From positions 124,001 to 188,000 of the forward strand of contig JAMWET010000809.1 in NCBI GenBank assembly GCA_024036415.1: DNA of 64,000 bases, written 5' to 3'. The stretch is from Prochilodus magdalenae (taxonomy: Eukaryota; Chordata; Actinopteri; Characiformes; Prochilodontidae). A program made the position numbers and the translations under genes. Below the pieces are notes generated by a model. It was not told where the DNA came from. It saw only the letters and a program-made list of their open reading frames with translations, and ran no database searches. Shown in pieces: positions 42,623 to 55,600 of this stretch (the first letter of the stretch is position 1; every line of letters begins with the position of its first letter).

Positions 42623-45364
42623 ACTCTGAATGTAGATACTGTAATCTAAATGTAGGTATTGTGGTATGAACCGACTTGTGTATAATAGAGTTCTATAAAA
42701 CTTGTCTAACCTCACGACAGCAGCTATAAAAACACTTGTGGGTGGAGCATGTAGGTCATTTGCATAAGCTAGAAGAAGCAAAGACTGTACAGTTTAGAGT
42801 TCTGCTTTGGCTTGACCAACACTAGATTTTTGATTTTCTGGAGTGAACTGATAAGTTCAGAATCACTGCAGTTTGTTTTGCTGCTGTGCTTGCTTTCTGA
42901 AAACAGAACTGGAGAAACATGGACTAAAGGCGCGATGGAGACAGCGACAAGAGGACACATCGGTGATAATATTATCGGCTTTCTAGGGTCACTGGTGGAA
43001 GATAAATGGTGGTAATGTTAGTTTTAGAGTGGAAATCTCAAGGAAAGTGTGAATGACTTTAATTTATAACTGTAACCTGGATTATTCAGTAAGATGGAGA
43101 ACGCTATGGAACAAGATGCACAAATTTTGAAATAAAAGTCATTTTGTTACCTTAACGAAGTCTGTCATTATTTACAGAGTCAAAACGAGCAAATATTATT
43201 ATTACAGTAGTTGTTCCAACGCAAGACTACATTTCAGTGTACTGTGTGGGAGCAGGCAGTTGACCAATACAGTGTTTGCAGGAGCAGGGCAAAATATACA
43301 TACCACAAATGAGTAATAAATAATAATAATAGTAATAGATTAATTTCATATCATATTCATTTATTGAGAAGCAACCGATTGCATGATTAACATCTGAAAT
43401 GCATTACTGTGCTATAAAAAGGGTGGAGCCTTTAGATGGTCAGCCATACTTGACTGTGAGACAGACAGGCCTATACACCTGACTAAACTACAGGCATATA
43501 TAGTAGTCATTATTACTTGTGATTATTTCAGGAGAAAATAGTTCACTGGTGAAGATAGTATGTCAAATATATGATGCTGACCTGGGGTTGCGGGTGAAAG
43601 CGGGCCAAAACGTCTAGGTTGTGGGCATGAGCAGGAACAACTGTTGGCGATTTTGGTGTTCGGTGACTTTTCAAGTAAAAGTAAGTTAACACATCCTTTA
43701 CAGAGAACACACCTCTGCACATTAATGCACAATAACTGTTTATTTGAAAACAAACAAACAAACAAAAAACATTAAACATGGCCTGTGCAAAAGGTACGGT
43801 GCACATTTTGTACTTTGCTTTATTGTTTCTCAACTTTTTAGCATATAAATATAAATTTGTGCACTGACTTGCAACCGATCATGAAATTGTGTGGAAAAGA
43901 GAAACTCAAAACTAAACTCATATGAATATATCAAGATATTTAATGAAGGGAAACGTTAAGAAAGTTCTGTTAAATCAATGCTGAAAACATATTGTATATA
44001 ATATACAGTTTTTATTTTTCTTAATGTAAACCTTGACGTATGTACACAGGACAGGATTTCACTCTAATGCGCATGAGGAGAACAGAATGAGGAAAAGAAA
44101 CAAAAACAAACAACAGCAGGATTTCTTAGACTGTCAGAAGAGCTAAGGGGCGTTCGTATTGGACAATACTCAACTTTTGAATTGATTTATCCAGCTTACT
44201 GACAAATCCGGCTTGGTTAAACACCCCTACAGTGCACGTCCATGTAAATCAAAATCACAAACCAGTATAGTAAACAAACAACATCATTATTGTATAACAA
44301 CTAATATCTGTACGAGGAAGTTTTTAAGCAGTTTATGGCCTTGTAGTTAAACAGCGCTGGACAAATCTGCAAGGACAGATCCGTTTGGTAAATGAGGCAA
44401 ATCTATTCACATACAGTTTAAATCACATACAGTGTAACCTCCAATTACCTTTGAGGAGGAAGAACATGAAGAAATAAAACATTCATCACAAAACATTCAC
44501 TGACCTGCACTTTCAACCGCTAGCAGATTTTAGCTAGTACTGGCATGGGCTACATTTAAATCCAGTTTAGTAATCCTGACTAATGAGTCAATTAGGCTAA
44601 AAATAAAAACCCTTTGTGTAAAGAGCCAAAGCCAGAGCAGCAATCTGAGATTTGCGAAGGTCAAAGAGGTGTGTACAACTCCATTCACTCCAACAATGTA
44701 AATGATAAATGGAGGAATAATCACCATGCAAGCAATTTACGCTTATGCTACCATCCAACTGTTCAAATCATATATAGATCAAATAATGCCATAGATCATT
44801 CTGGACATTATTATTTCCCCTGCTAGCTTCCAACTACTTTTAGAAGCATATTAGAATTATTGTGTGTTCAACTGTAACCCTAATTGACATTATTTTAAAG
44901 AAAGTATTAATTCCAAATTCCTTTTAAACAGTAGTGTAAATTCTGATCTTGCTCATTATCATCATATTTAAAACAAGTTTCCTGTTATGGTGAATACTGG
45001 CACTGCATATACCCCGACATCATCCCATATCTATTATGTGTAGGTACATGTAGATGGTTGTATAGATTGCGCTGTTTAGGGTTCAGTTCGTTTAATAATG
45101 TTCAATAATCAGAGTTAATTTATTCTTACCAAAAACCATGTCAATTTAAGCAATACAACCAACACTTACAACTGGACACCGTGGGCAAATACATAAACAC
45201 AAAACTAATGAAAGTTGTGAGCGGCTGTTAACACTCCTCTGATTGTCTTCTGCGTGCGTTTCTGTTATTGGATATTTAATAAGATTTCCATTTTAACATA
45301 GTATAAAATACACGGCCCAGCAAACAACTGCACTCTTAAACATAAAGGTGATCAAAACAGTGCA

Positions 45365-45680
45365 CACACTACAGCTACAAAAATGGCTCTCCACTGAAAG
45401 GTTCTTATGGAGCCAAAAATTGTTCTTTTTTTTTTTCCTCCCTAAAGAAACCTTTTAATGGAGAACTATTTCTGTAGATGAAATGTGGGTGAAAAGAACA
45501 ACCGCATATTGTAAAGGTTACAAACCTCTTAAGTTATCATTCTTTTATGAAAGCTTCTGGTTTAGGAGTTCTTTCCCAGTAATTTTACATTATGCAGAAG
45601 TTCTTTAAACTTTCAAAATGGTTCTTTACACTCACATTTCATTAACCAAAATGCTTTCTAAAGAATCACCATTGACATTT
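45365..45680. repeat. 'Aaaggttctt' type dispersed repeat
   Basis: Repeated, partly inverted phrases: 'gaaaggttcttatggagcc', 'aaaccttttaatggagaac', 'ttctttaaactttcaaaatggttcttt' and 'gctttctaaagaatc'. Typical of small fish DNA elements with internal palindromes; family not identified. Confidence 0.5.
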
Positions 45681-45908
45681 ATTTGAGGGAGCCAAAAATA
45701 GTGGTTTTATGACACAGTGGGTTCACCTTGCTTTGCTCAAATTTGAATGTTCTCACTGTAATTTTTCTGTCAGCTAAGGACCACCACCTTTTGTTGATGT
45801 TTACAGGTTTCTTTTTCAGAACACTGTTTCAGAGCACATATTGAAACTGGGTAGTGGGCCAAACATGGTTTTAACACCCCAAAGTTATGTGAATTATGTG
45901 GAAGCCAA

Positions 45909-45953
45909 AAGTTCAAGAACTGCTCTATTGTTGGTTGCAACCGACTTGACAAA
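45909..45953 (+). pseudogene. THAP-like zinc finger N-terminal relic (copy 2)
   Basis: Reads KFKNCSIVGCNRLDK with the C-x4-C opening of a THAP domain. Highly similar to the copy at 4399-4446. It continues VCFCYSAQKHVS without an extended frame. Confidence 0.45.
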
Positions 45954-47124
45954 GTTTGTTTTTGTTACAGTGCACAAAAACATGTCAGCTGACCACTTTG
46001 GTATGAGAGTTATGTTGGTACAAAGAGTACAACCAGAGAGGTCAGCCCCAACTGTCTGTGGCTAAACAGCAAACGAGGGAAATGTAAATCAGTTTAAGAA
46101 AAGAATAATTCTGCTCTGTGTTTGTTTGGCCATCTAGTGCGAACCGCTCTCGTGCCAGCATGCTGTGTTCTTTAAATGGCTCATCACCATTTAAAGAACA
46201 GACACTAATACTGGCCATTCCAAACAGGGCTGTTTTAGACAGGGGCTGACGGGAGCTGTGGTGCTTCGTCTTTGTGGTAACTTGACCAAAGGATGTCACA
46301 GGTGTTTCATTAGGTGATCCCCATGTAACCATGTTAACAGGAAAAAGGATATAATATGTCACTTTTGACAAAAAGTAGTCTGAGAAGCAAGATGTCCCCA
46401 AACTTTTGATGCACCATGTACTATAATTTCTTCTACAGGACATTAAACATCAGAAATATTAGACTGCAGACAAGGGAGATGGGGAACGGTGTCTTCTTTC
46501 GGGCTGTTATTCCAGAATCTGCATCAGAAGGCACTTTATAGCTGATGTGACAGAAATTCAGAGAGTTCCGCATCATCAGCTACAATCTCCATCCTTACAT
46601 GACCCATAGAATTAATATTTATTATTAAATATGATGCCACTTACTTTCCTCAAGCTCAAAACAAGTTTGCAAGTCAAAGTGCTGATACTGCAATATGAAA
46701 TTAAGTCTCTAACCAATCACTGAATGTTTTACTGGATGCTGTGAACGTCCTGACCAATCACTGGTGTTCCTGTGTGTGTCTGGATGAATCACTGAATTTC
46801 TATGATTCAAGGACTATAAATTGCGGTAGGAAAATATGGGTTAGTGCTGGCATTGGAAGATATGACCATCACAACACTACGATATTTAGCTCTAACCAGA
46901 ATACTGAATGACGGTCTTTATTCATTTAGCCATAACTTCACCCTTTGCACTGCTTGGCTGGTAATTAGTTCCATTTGGGAATCATTTATCTGGGTAAAAT
47001 TAGATTATTGATTTTAAAATATACATTTTTGGCAAACGTCTTTTACAGTCACCAAAGTTCTTGGCTTCAGTAAGTGAAGTGGGTGCAAACTCTACATTTA
47101 TGTGTAATGCAACCATGCCAATGT

Positions 47125-47600
47125 CGCCAAAGACTGCAATGATGTCGTGCCAGACTGCCATGGAGTGACTCAGAATGGCAGCGGGGAATGTTTAGTGATA
47201 AGTCCTGCTTTTGTCCTGGTGGAGATGACCAACGATTTTGTGTGTGGAGGCACCGTGGTCAGCACCAAGGTGAGCGGTTTGTTGTTACACGTACCACGTC
47301 CAGAACTTCTGGTGTCACTCCACCTCCACCCCTACCACAAAATCTGCTGGAAGAATATTCAAGCTGCATGGGATGGAGTATCACAGGGCACAATTAAGAA
47401 CCTCTACAACTCCATGTCTGGCATGTTGTGTTAACGAACATGCCAGCCTGCACCACAATAACAGACACTATTTCTGTATGTGTAGCTCAATAAATATTGC
47501 CCATATCAGTCTAAATTTATCATCATATTGTTCCTGTTAACATTTATCTCCCTCTTGAATAGTATCGCAGTCTGACACTTCCGGGGGCAACTATTCTTAT
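47125..47600 (+). mobile_element. Tc1-like element 3' half (family A, copy 2)
   Basis: Most informative copy of the family. It encodes MFSDKSCFCPGGDDQRFCVW, matching the FSDES-x-GDD-x-VW block of Tc1 transposases (first catalytic D), then QHQGERFVV. After a deletion comes the C-terminal-like AAWDGVSQGTIKNLYNSM. It ends near 'agtctgacacttcc'. Confidence 0.75.
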
Positions 47601-47950
47601 GTATAGAACTTGAGTGACCGAAAAAGAAAATTTTACTCAATTAATATCACAAAAATCTCTTTTTTATTTAATATTATTTAGCCAGATGTTCAGAATTAAC
47701 CAATTAACTAAAACTGATAATGTTTTTACTGAGGAGCAGAATTGTTAGGTGATACTGGGGCACCAAAAACTATTGGTTGATTGATATTTTTCTGTAGTGC
47801 TAATCCAGGTCTCCAGTCTCACCTGTTTTTTAGACATGTTGTAATCCAAGCATCCCTACCCATATTAATTAGTTCCATTCAGTCTGACTGAAACATCTGC
47901 CAAATTTCCAGCCACTTTTCAGTTTAAGAGTGCATTCCAATCCATTCATC

Positions 47951-48398
47951 CGCATAATTAAATGACTGGCATGTAAACAAAGTCATTCAGAGTGGTTAAG
48001 TGTGAAATGCTCATTCTTACCAAGTCACAATTGTTCACAGTGGTGGTGATGGGAACGTCCACCTCTAAAAGCTTCCTCACAGAACGCTATTACATTAATG
48101 ATTATAATTAAGCTGTAAGAGGCATTGTTCTACAATAGGCTTGAGAGGGTTTGGGCCTGCTCCCTTTCAACATTACATATCGTTTCTGCTTGGTGTATCT
48201 CAATATTTACTTTTATGCATCATTTGAACACAGCAGCTACCGTTTACACAGAGTATACATTTCATGATGAATGAACCAACAGAAATGGCTCAAAACTACT
48301 TGGACATAAATCTGCCTCCACTGACTTACAGTAAAGTAAATTAGGTTTTTGTGCTCACCTGTAAAGTTGCCATTTTGGAGATTTTTCTTTGGACAGCG

Positions 48399-48457
<59 letters not shown>

Positions 48458-48668
48458 TGTGTTGGTTTGTGTGGATATGTGTAGGTTCACTGGTGGTTTA
48501 ATATTTAATATCACTAGTGGTTAATATCAGGCTTAAATAAAATGGCTAGATTAGTGTTGTTCCCATTACCCCAGTGTCTCTACACTGTATTTATAATGAT
48601 TCATTTCACATCAAACCACTCTGAATCACTGTTTACATGAATTACATCCCAACCAGTGAATTATACAG
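47951..48668 (-). mobile_element. Family-M MITE, most complete copy
   Basis: The left end (47951-48009: cgcataatta..., gtaaacaaagtcattcagagtgg, tgtgaaatg) and the right end (48602-48668: catttcacatcaaaccactctgaat, gtttacat, ttatacag) are imperfect inverted repeats of about 60 bp. The interior includes 'gttcacagtggtggtgatggga', 'ccacctct' and 'gccattttggagatttttctttgg', shared with the other copies. An A/TA-rich run (48400-48455) is embedded. Superfamily not determined. Confidence 0.75.
48400..48455. repeat. Poly-A then (TA)n microsatellite
   Basis: About 15 A followed by about 20 TA units, inside the family-M element. Confidence 0.92.
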
Positions 48669-49459
48669 TAAATAACAAAATAGTGGAATTTCAGTGGAAA
48701 TTCAGTTTATAGACACATTTAGGAAGTGCGAAAAGAGTAGCGTAGCTTTACTAAAAGTTTACACATGCTGAACATTGTGTGAACTACAGCAGGTTTGGTT
48801 TTACAGCATTGCTTCTGGTTGCTAATTTCTAGACGGGTTCTGAAGCTGAAACGGAAAATGTTTCTAGGAATCAGTGAAAGTGAAAAGCCACCAATTAGCA
48901 TAGAAGAGTAGGTGGCTGCTAGTTTCCCGTCACTGTTAGCTGTAATAGCGTGATTGGTCAGACTGTTCTTTTCAAATTGAAGCGAAAGAAAAACATTTTC
49001 CAGTATTATTCCTCATACCATGGAGCTGTGACACCACGACAGAACACACACAAACACAAAGAACAAGAAACAGAAGTGCAGTGCCTGATTTAAAAGTGCC
49101 GGTGCAAAACAGCACAAACCATTCCCTTAGCGAGATGCTAACAGTGCACACGCAAGTGTGAAAAAACAGAGATACAATCAACCTGATGTGCAGAGAAATG
49201 TCCCAGTGCTAAACTGATTTCCAGTACAACAGGAAAAAAAAAGAAACAAAAAAGTGCAAAATTTTAGGCATTTGTTGTTTTACAGCATGTACAAAAAAAG
49301 AGGCTTCTATATTTCTCAGAGTTCAAATACATAACAGCTCTACAGGGAATAATTCATTATACGTCGGTCCTATACTGTACATGTGTCTATCAGTTGTCTA
49401 AAGCTGTGAAATGTCTTTGTTTTTTCCATCCCTCCTTCTTTTATCCTAATAAGTGCGTG

Positions 49460-49605
49460 TCAATGCAGCCTAGTGGGGCTGTAATGCTTCTCGTGTCCAC
49501 TAGAGGGCGAGGCTGCTCTCTCACTGGTTTCCTCTTCGCTCCTCTCATTCAGAAAGCTTTGGAAAGTCTGTGCTCGAGGAATGAGTGTCAGTTTGGAACT
49601 CGTGC
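49460..49605 (-). CDS. DOK6: DOK6 terminal coding exon with stop
   Basis: 146 nt, phase 1 in (completes a Gly codon), TGA at 49462-49460 read on the minus strand. The acceptor is ttctctcctccag. It encodes TSSKLTLIPRAQTFQSFLNE, then RSEEETSERAASPSSG, then HEKHYSPTRLH. The RAQTF motif and acidic stretch fit the DOK6 C-terminus; the last 25 residues are Ser/Glu-rich and likely disordered. Confidence 0.82.
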
Positions 49606-52600
49606 CTGGAGGAGAGAAAGTGAAATCATTAGAAAGTCATTACAGCCCGGACTACAACAAGATAATGCTGAATAACTAAGGACTGAGACTTTTCACCATC
49701 ACATTCTGCTACTCAGCTGTAAAGACTGCTGTAACCATTACAACAGCCTACTTTATACTGAGACACTTATTCTGAGGAACAGTTTGGTCCAAAACTTGTC
49801 CAAGTATAGACAATCTGCTGCTGCTGATTTATTGTCCAAAGTTTGTTTCTTTAGATTTAGTTCAGAAGTGACAGGCCGATTGTCCACAAATTAGCATGCC
49901 ATGAACTGCATTGCTACATCATCGCTCACTGTATCAGGCTGTTCTGTATCAGGTCTCTGATGCTGTAGTTCTTAACCGCTTCCACCTCAAGACCCACTTG
50001 ATAATAACTACAAAGCATAGCGGCCCACCAGAAAACTAGTGATGTGTTGGTGTGTGTTGTGCTGGTGTGAGTGGATCAGAGACAGCAGTCCTGCTGGAGT
50101 GTTTACACACCTCAGGGTCACTGCTAGACTGAGAATAGTCCACCACATCATCTCTGACTTTACATCTACAAGGTGGACCAGCAAGGTAGGAGTGTCTAAT
50201 AGAGTGGACAGTGAGTGGACACAGTGTTTAAACACTCCAGCAGCACTCCTCTGTCTGATCCACTCACACCAGCGTCACGTCAGTGTCACTGCAGTGCTAA
50301 GAAGGATCCACCACCCATAAATACCTGCCCTGCGGTGGTCCTGTGGGGGTCCTGACTACTAAAGAACAGGGTAAAATGGAGATGACAAAGTATGCAGAGA
50401 ATCAGATGGACTACAGTCTGATATTGTAGAACTATAAAGTGCTCCTACATAGTAAGTGAAGCTAATAAAATGGACAGTGTGTGGAGATACAAGGAGGTGG
50501 TTTTATGTTATGGCTGATGGGTGTATATTAATATAAAAATAGTTAATATGACACTAATATGTTCATATATATGACTTTTACAATATACAGCCCACTACAG
50601 TACAGGGTCATGGGCCATTAGAGGATGCTTCATGGCCCATTGGTGGCCATGAGAAACCCTGCTGTATGGCACACTGTTATGTATGTATGAAGTACAGTAC
50701 ATTAGCAAAGGTAGAACAGCAGCAGCATGTTTGCTAACAGTGGCATGCAATATGTTTGATAATGGCTAATTCTTAGTAGAAATTAAATAATTGTAATAAC
50801 AATAATTATAATAAACACTAATTTATAGTTTTATTGGATAATTTATAGCAGTTTCTGAATAAATCTTAAAAACTGTTAAACAACCTTAATGTTGTTCAGT
50901 AGCGGATTAGTTATTATATAAAGGCTAATTTCTGGCCAATGCAAAAAGAAAAAAAAACCCACAGCAAATTCACAGTGTAGGTTCTGAGAAGACACTGAGC
51001 TAAGGTCAGCTCTCTCAGATTAATACTGACCCCCACAGCGGCTTCCACCCCCAACTCATTCACGTGTGTTGTGCTTTAATTACATATTTAACATACAGGT
51101 ACTTACATATGGTACATACATATGGTACATTCAAATTTGCACCCCTGGTCAAATGGCATGTTTTGCTGTGACTTTTTGCATTTGAGTTTAATTCTAGGGG
51201 ACAAAGTTTGGTTGGAAAAAAATAAAATAACTACGACTTGCGTCTAAAAAATAGCACATTTACATAAAGACAAATTTCATAAGTGGACCTTAGTTCTGGA
51301 AGGTAATTGAAATATAAGAAATCTGAAAAAATAGTTATCCTTTATGGTATTCAGTACTACATTGAGTTTAAGGACAGATGATTATTTATGATCTGAATTT
51401 GTTGATGTTTTGTGTACAGTGTGCTTTGTGAAAACACATCCTTTAACTTTCTGTCATGTTTTGACAAAAGTCATTGAGCGTGTCACAGAACATCCATTGA
51501 ATGCAAATGTAATTCATGATAAAATTAAGTATGCAAATATTCTAGCATACCAACAATAAAGCAATAACAACCCTATGTGGCTGTGAGTTCACAGTAAAAA
51601 GATGTATATACTCCATATTATTCCTATAGTATATTTGATAAAGTTCTCATCTTTCAGGCCATTAGTTCAGATATTGTAAATTTTGAATGTTTTTCGCTCA
51701 TCTAGGCTTTGGTCAGTACTTCAGATGGGTCTTTTTTAGGTCGACTGCATGCATTTTTTACTCAAGCCCACTACTTTAGATCATTAGCAGATCATGAATT
51801 CTCATTAACAGTTAAATGAATAAAAATTTTATACATTTATGAAGGATAAGCTGAAACCAGTCATTTCTTTAAATGTCAAAGTAGCTCTATATGCACCCAT
51901 TTTAATGGACAGCTCAAGGTCAATGTTGCAAAGAAACTTAAAAGGATGGGAAAAATGATCTTAATATTGAATAAGAAGGAAAATACCTCACAAAGACATG
52001 GTGCATACCTCACAACCTGCTGCTACAATACTTTCTTAATTACTGTTTATTTAGTCAATTGTGCATATTAGAAAAAAATAAATCTGCTTTACCCACCAAG
52101 TTTCATTCCTGTAACATTCAATGATGAGTGTATATTCCATAACAACCTCGGTTATTCACATTTTAATGATGCTAATTCATACTGCAAACACAAAGACAAA
52201 CAAAGACCAGAAGAGAGATAACCATTTGCTAATTCATCATTAGTTTGTTTGATGTGAAAGTAGGACTTTATGGCTCTGATGTCGGGCTGTGAAACACCAG
52301 CTTAATAGATATTATTAAACAGCTGCCGAACAACAGAGCCGATCTGAGAGGCAACAAATGAAATCATTAACTAAAGCCGTAAACAAGCTCATCTGTCACT
52401 CATGCACACTCCTTGAAAAATGGCTGATCTCTCACAGCCTCATCATTACCGCACAAGGTCAGACCATCTTATCTCACACAGCAGCTGCCATGTACCGGAG
52501 AGAGGCAGAGAGAAGAAAGAGAAAGTGGAGTAAGGTTAAGAAATGAGCAGAAATAGGACGAGCAATATGCCTACAACACAAGGCAAGCTTAAGGCTGCCG

Positions 52601-55600
52601 TACCGTCACTGGCTGCCAGGCATTTGTGCCCTGCAAGTGTCTAAAATATAGACATAACCTAAAAGTATGTACAAGCAGCCGTGAACTGTCAGTTCAGGCC
52701 ATAAATATTAAAACTCGAGAATATAAACAACTTTATGATAAAGCTAGCATCTCTATGGGGTTCTAATATTACTTTAAATGTAACACTAACAAAAATAAAC
52801 ATTTTATGGCCATTTTAGACTAAACAGAAGCTGATTTTCAGCTTTCTGTAAATTGTCAGTTCTCACTATTACTTTTTGCTCCTTTGCTGCACAGAGTAAT
52901 ATGTCAGTCTGTACGTTTAGGACATAGTTGCAAATTAGAACAGTAAAATAACATTGAGTCACAGAGTGATAAAGAAGTAATTCTTGTAGTAAAGTAAAGA
53001 AAAAGATGCCTACAACTCTCTGGCACGCCATTTTTTTTAATCATTTGGCTCAAAAATGTGATTCCTTAAAAGGTCTATATTATGGAAAATGAACAAATGA
53101 AAACGACCTGTTCTGAACTCAAACTGTTTTTGTGCAATCACAATTATGGAAACATTTAGACTCTGCTCGCTTTTCAGTCTACAACATTTTAGTTTGCCTT
53201 TTCACAACCAAGTTATGTGGAGAGTTTCAGACCAGGCTGCTTTCTGAACATACTACAGCCTCAAAAAGCAGCTCATTTACATATATCCATGGCACATGGC
53301 TTTGTTAGCACAATAGCAAACATGTGTGGTACATTATATGCATGGTACATAAAGTCCCACAAATATCATAAGACAACCACTGGGACATTAAGTTCTTTGA
53401 AATGTATAAGCCCCAAAAGAACTTATGCTATAAGCGAGCATGTGCACTTCAGGAAATGGCATGTGCAGGGACAGACGGATGGACAATTTCCATTGTACAA
53501 CTGTCTTCCTCTCACAAACTGATGTTCGGGAAGGATTGCTATCATTTTTGGGATATAATAGATAACACACACTGAAAGGCACTCTGACCCAGTTTCAGGG
53601 TTTCATGCCACAATCTATTATCTGAGCATCATTTAAAAAAGACCAGCTGATTAAATTGATCTAAATATATAGATTGCTGTCTGACTTTACTAAGATCGTT
53701 GCTAAAAAACCTTGCTAATGTGTCGTGCTGGTACTTGTAACCGTGTTACCAGACTTGATCTGTATAGTGTAGTTTAATTTTACATGTAACTGAAATGTAA
53801 AATTCTTTCTGTCAAAGCCTTCATGTTTATTTATATGTTGGATGAGCGGCAGTTAGTAGTATTTCAAAGTTGCTCAGTGTGGTTGCATGTGAATGCTTTA
53901 TTGTAGAGAAAGTTGCTGACTCTTTTCTGGTTTATTTCTTTAGTGGTGTCTCAAACACAGTATAGCCCTTGGATGTACTATCCAAAACCCCCAGTGATGA
54001 TACGTAAGTCCTCTGAGCTTTTGTATGCGATGTTGATAGTAGTAAAATAGCAGAAAATCCTAAAAAAATCTCTCTATATATTTTGTTGAAGAGCATATCG
54101 CATCACTGCGCCCTACATGTGTATGCCAGTGGAATAAAGAAGAAGGCCCCCGATATCAGCAGAGACACAACACACCACCAGTTTGACTTGTTACTGTCTT
54201 GCAAGTGGTACAGGGCCTTCTGCACAAAAAAAGCAGACTGAGGAACAGGTTCTTCCCAGGGGCTGTGGCCTCCACAATGCCTCACTGACTCAGTGATAAC
54301 AACCTTTGGACTAATCTTATACACATTTATGTAACCTTATGTTATACAAATGTACCACCATACACTGTCCACTGTACATCCTGCATATTTTGTATATCCA
54401 TGCACAATCAGTTTACACATTCATAACTTATTTTTTTTATATTTATATTCTAACTGTTACTGTTTCACTCATTATCACATTATTGCACTTTCCATATGTA
54501 AATATCTTAACATTGCATATTGTATATTACTGCTCTATTTTATTCTTTATTGTCACAGTACATTTAGTTGCATTTCGTTGTAAGTACAATGACAGTAAGC
54601 GGATTCTATTCTATTCTATTCTATTTGATGTGCCCCTTCCCCCACCCCACCTTGAATAGAATTTTAAAAATGTGTTAGGCCAAAATTTTCTTAAAACTAT
54701 GGTCAAACAATGGAAGGGAGGAAACTTTTAGAGGTGAACATCTGATTCCAATTACCACCACTGTGAACAATTCTGACTCAACATGTTACTCACAGTGCAC
54801 AGTGTGAACACTGCATTTCACACCAAACCACTTGGAATAACTTAACTATTCAATAACATAAACATTTTATAATTGGTTTTATTCCACGTCCAGTTCAGTC
54901 CACAATCTTGCAGACATGTCCAGATACATAACTCAATGCAGCACTCAAGAAGAAGGTAAGCAAAAACGAAATTAGCAATTTGGGATTTAACTGTACAACA
55001 CATGCTACATTGTTGACAGTATGCAAACTGGAACTAAAGTTGCTGTCTTAGGTTTAGTATTACCCAAATGACAACACATTCCTTGCAAAACAATCAAACT
55101 AGTTTACTAGTTAACAAGTCTCCATCTACCCTCCATCTGTAGGGAAATATTTTCATACAAAAAACACAATAAGCACTACACAAATTACAATGACAGTCAC
55201 AGATTCCTCTAACCAGCTAATGTCTCTGTAGTCCTCTTTAGTGAGTGCTTGCAAAGTCATAATTATACTTCTTCTTATTCTACCTATATAAAGCCAGTCA
55301 GTCAACTGACTAAATCTCCAAAAGGCAAACAAGCACTTCAGCTGGTGATGGGCACCGTAGCTCTTGCCAATGAGTCAGATCGAATGGCTCAGCTTGCCAG
55401 TAAGGCCCAAGACTTTCAACTGTCAAATACTTCTTCATTCATTAGATGTGACGATCTCATGATCTATTCATAATGGAGAAGTTGATGGTGTAAATAAGAA
55501 CAATGTGCCTTAATGAGGTGTAGTAACTACCTAGGCTACATTAGTTACCTAGGACAGAACATACAAGTGTTTAAGTGAAAGGAGAAGTTCACATTGAGGG

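Larger units (their letters stand above)
41403..49459. other. Region between convergent CD226 and DOK6, 8 kb
   Basis: CD226 ends rightward and DOK6 ends leftward into this interval, so it must include both 3' UTRs. Candidate CD226 poly(A) signals are AATAAA at 43131 and 43316. Contents: a Tc1 N-terminal-like fragment (42034-42330), an inverted repeat (42518-42622), a THAP-like relic (45909-45953), family-A and family-M elements, and other repeat DNA. No clear DOK6 poly(A) signal close to its stop was found. Confidence 0.6.

Noticed and set aside
49394..49675. Plus-strand 93-codon open frame
   Set aside because: It is antisense to the DOK6 terminal exon, whose minus-strand frame has correct splice phase and DOK-type motifs.
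50008..50320. Frames on both strands
   Set aside because: Both are produced by the inverted segments of the family-C repeat.
54103..54324. Minus-strand frame
   Set aside because: Lies in LINE-like 3' DNA and has no recognisable reverse transcriptase or other domain.
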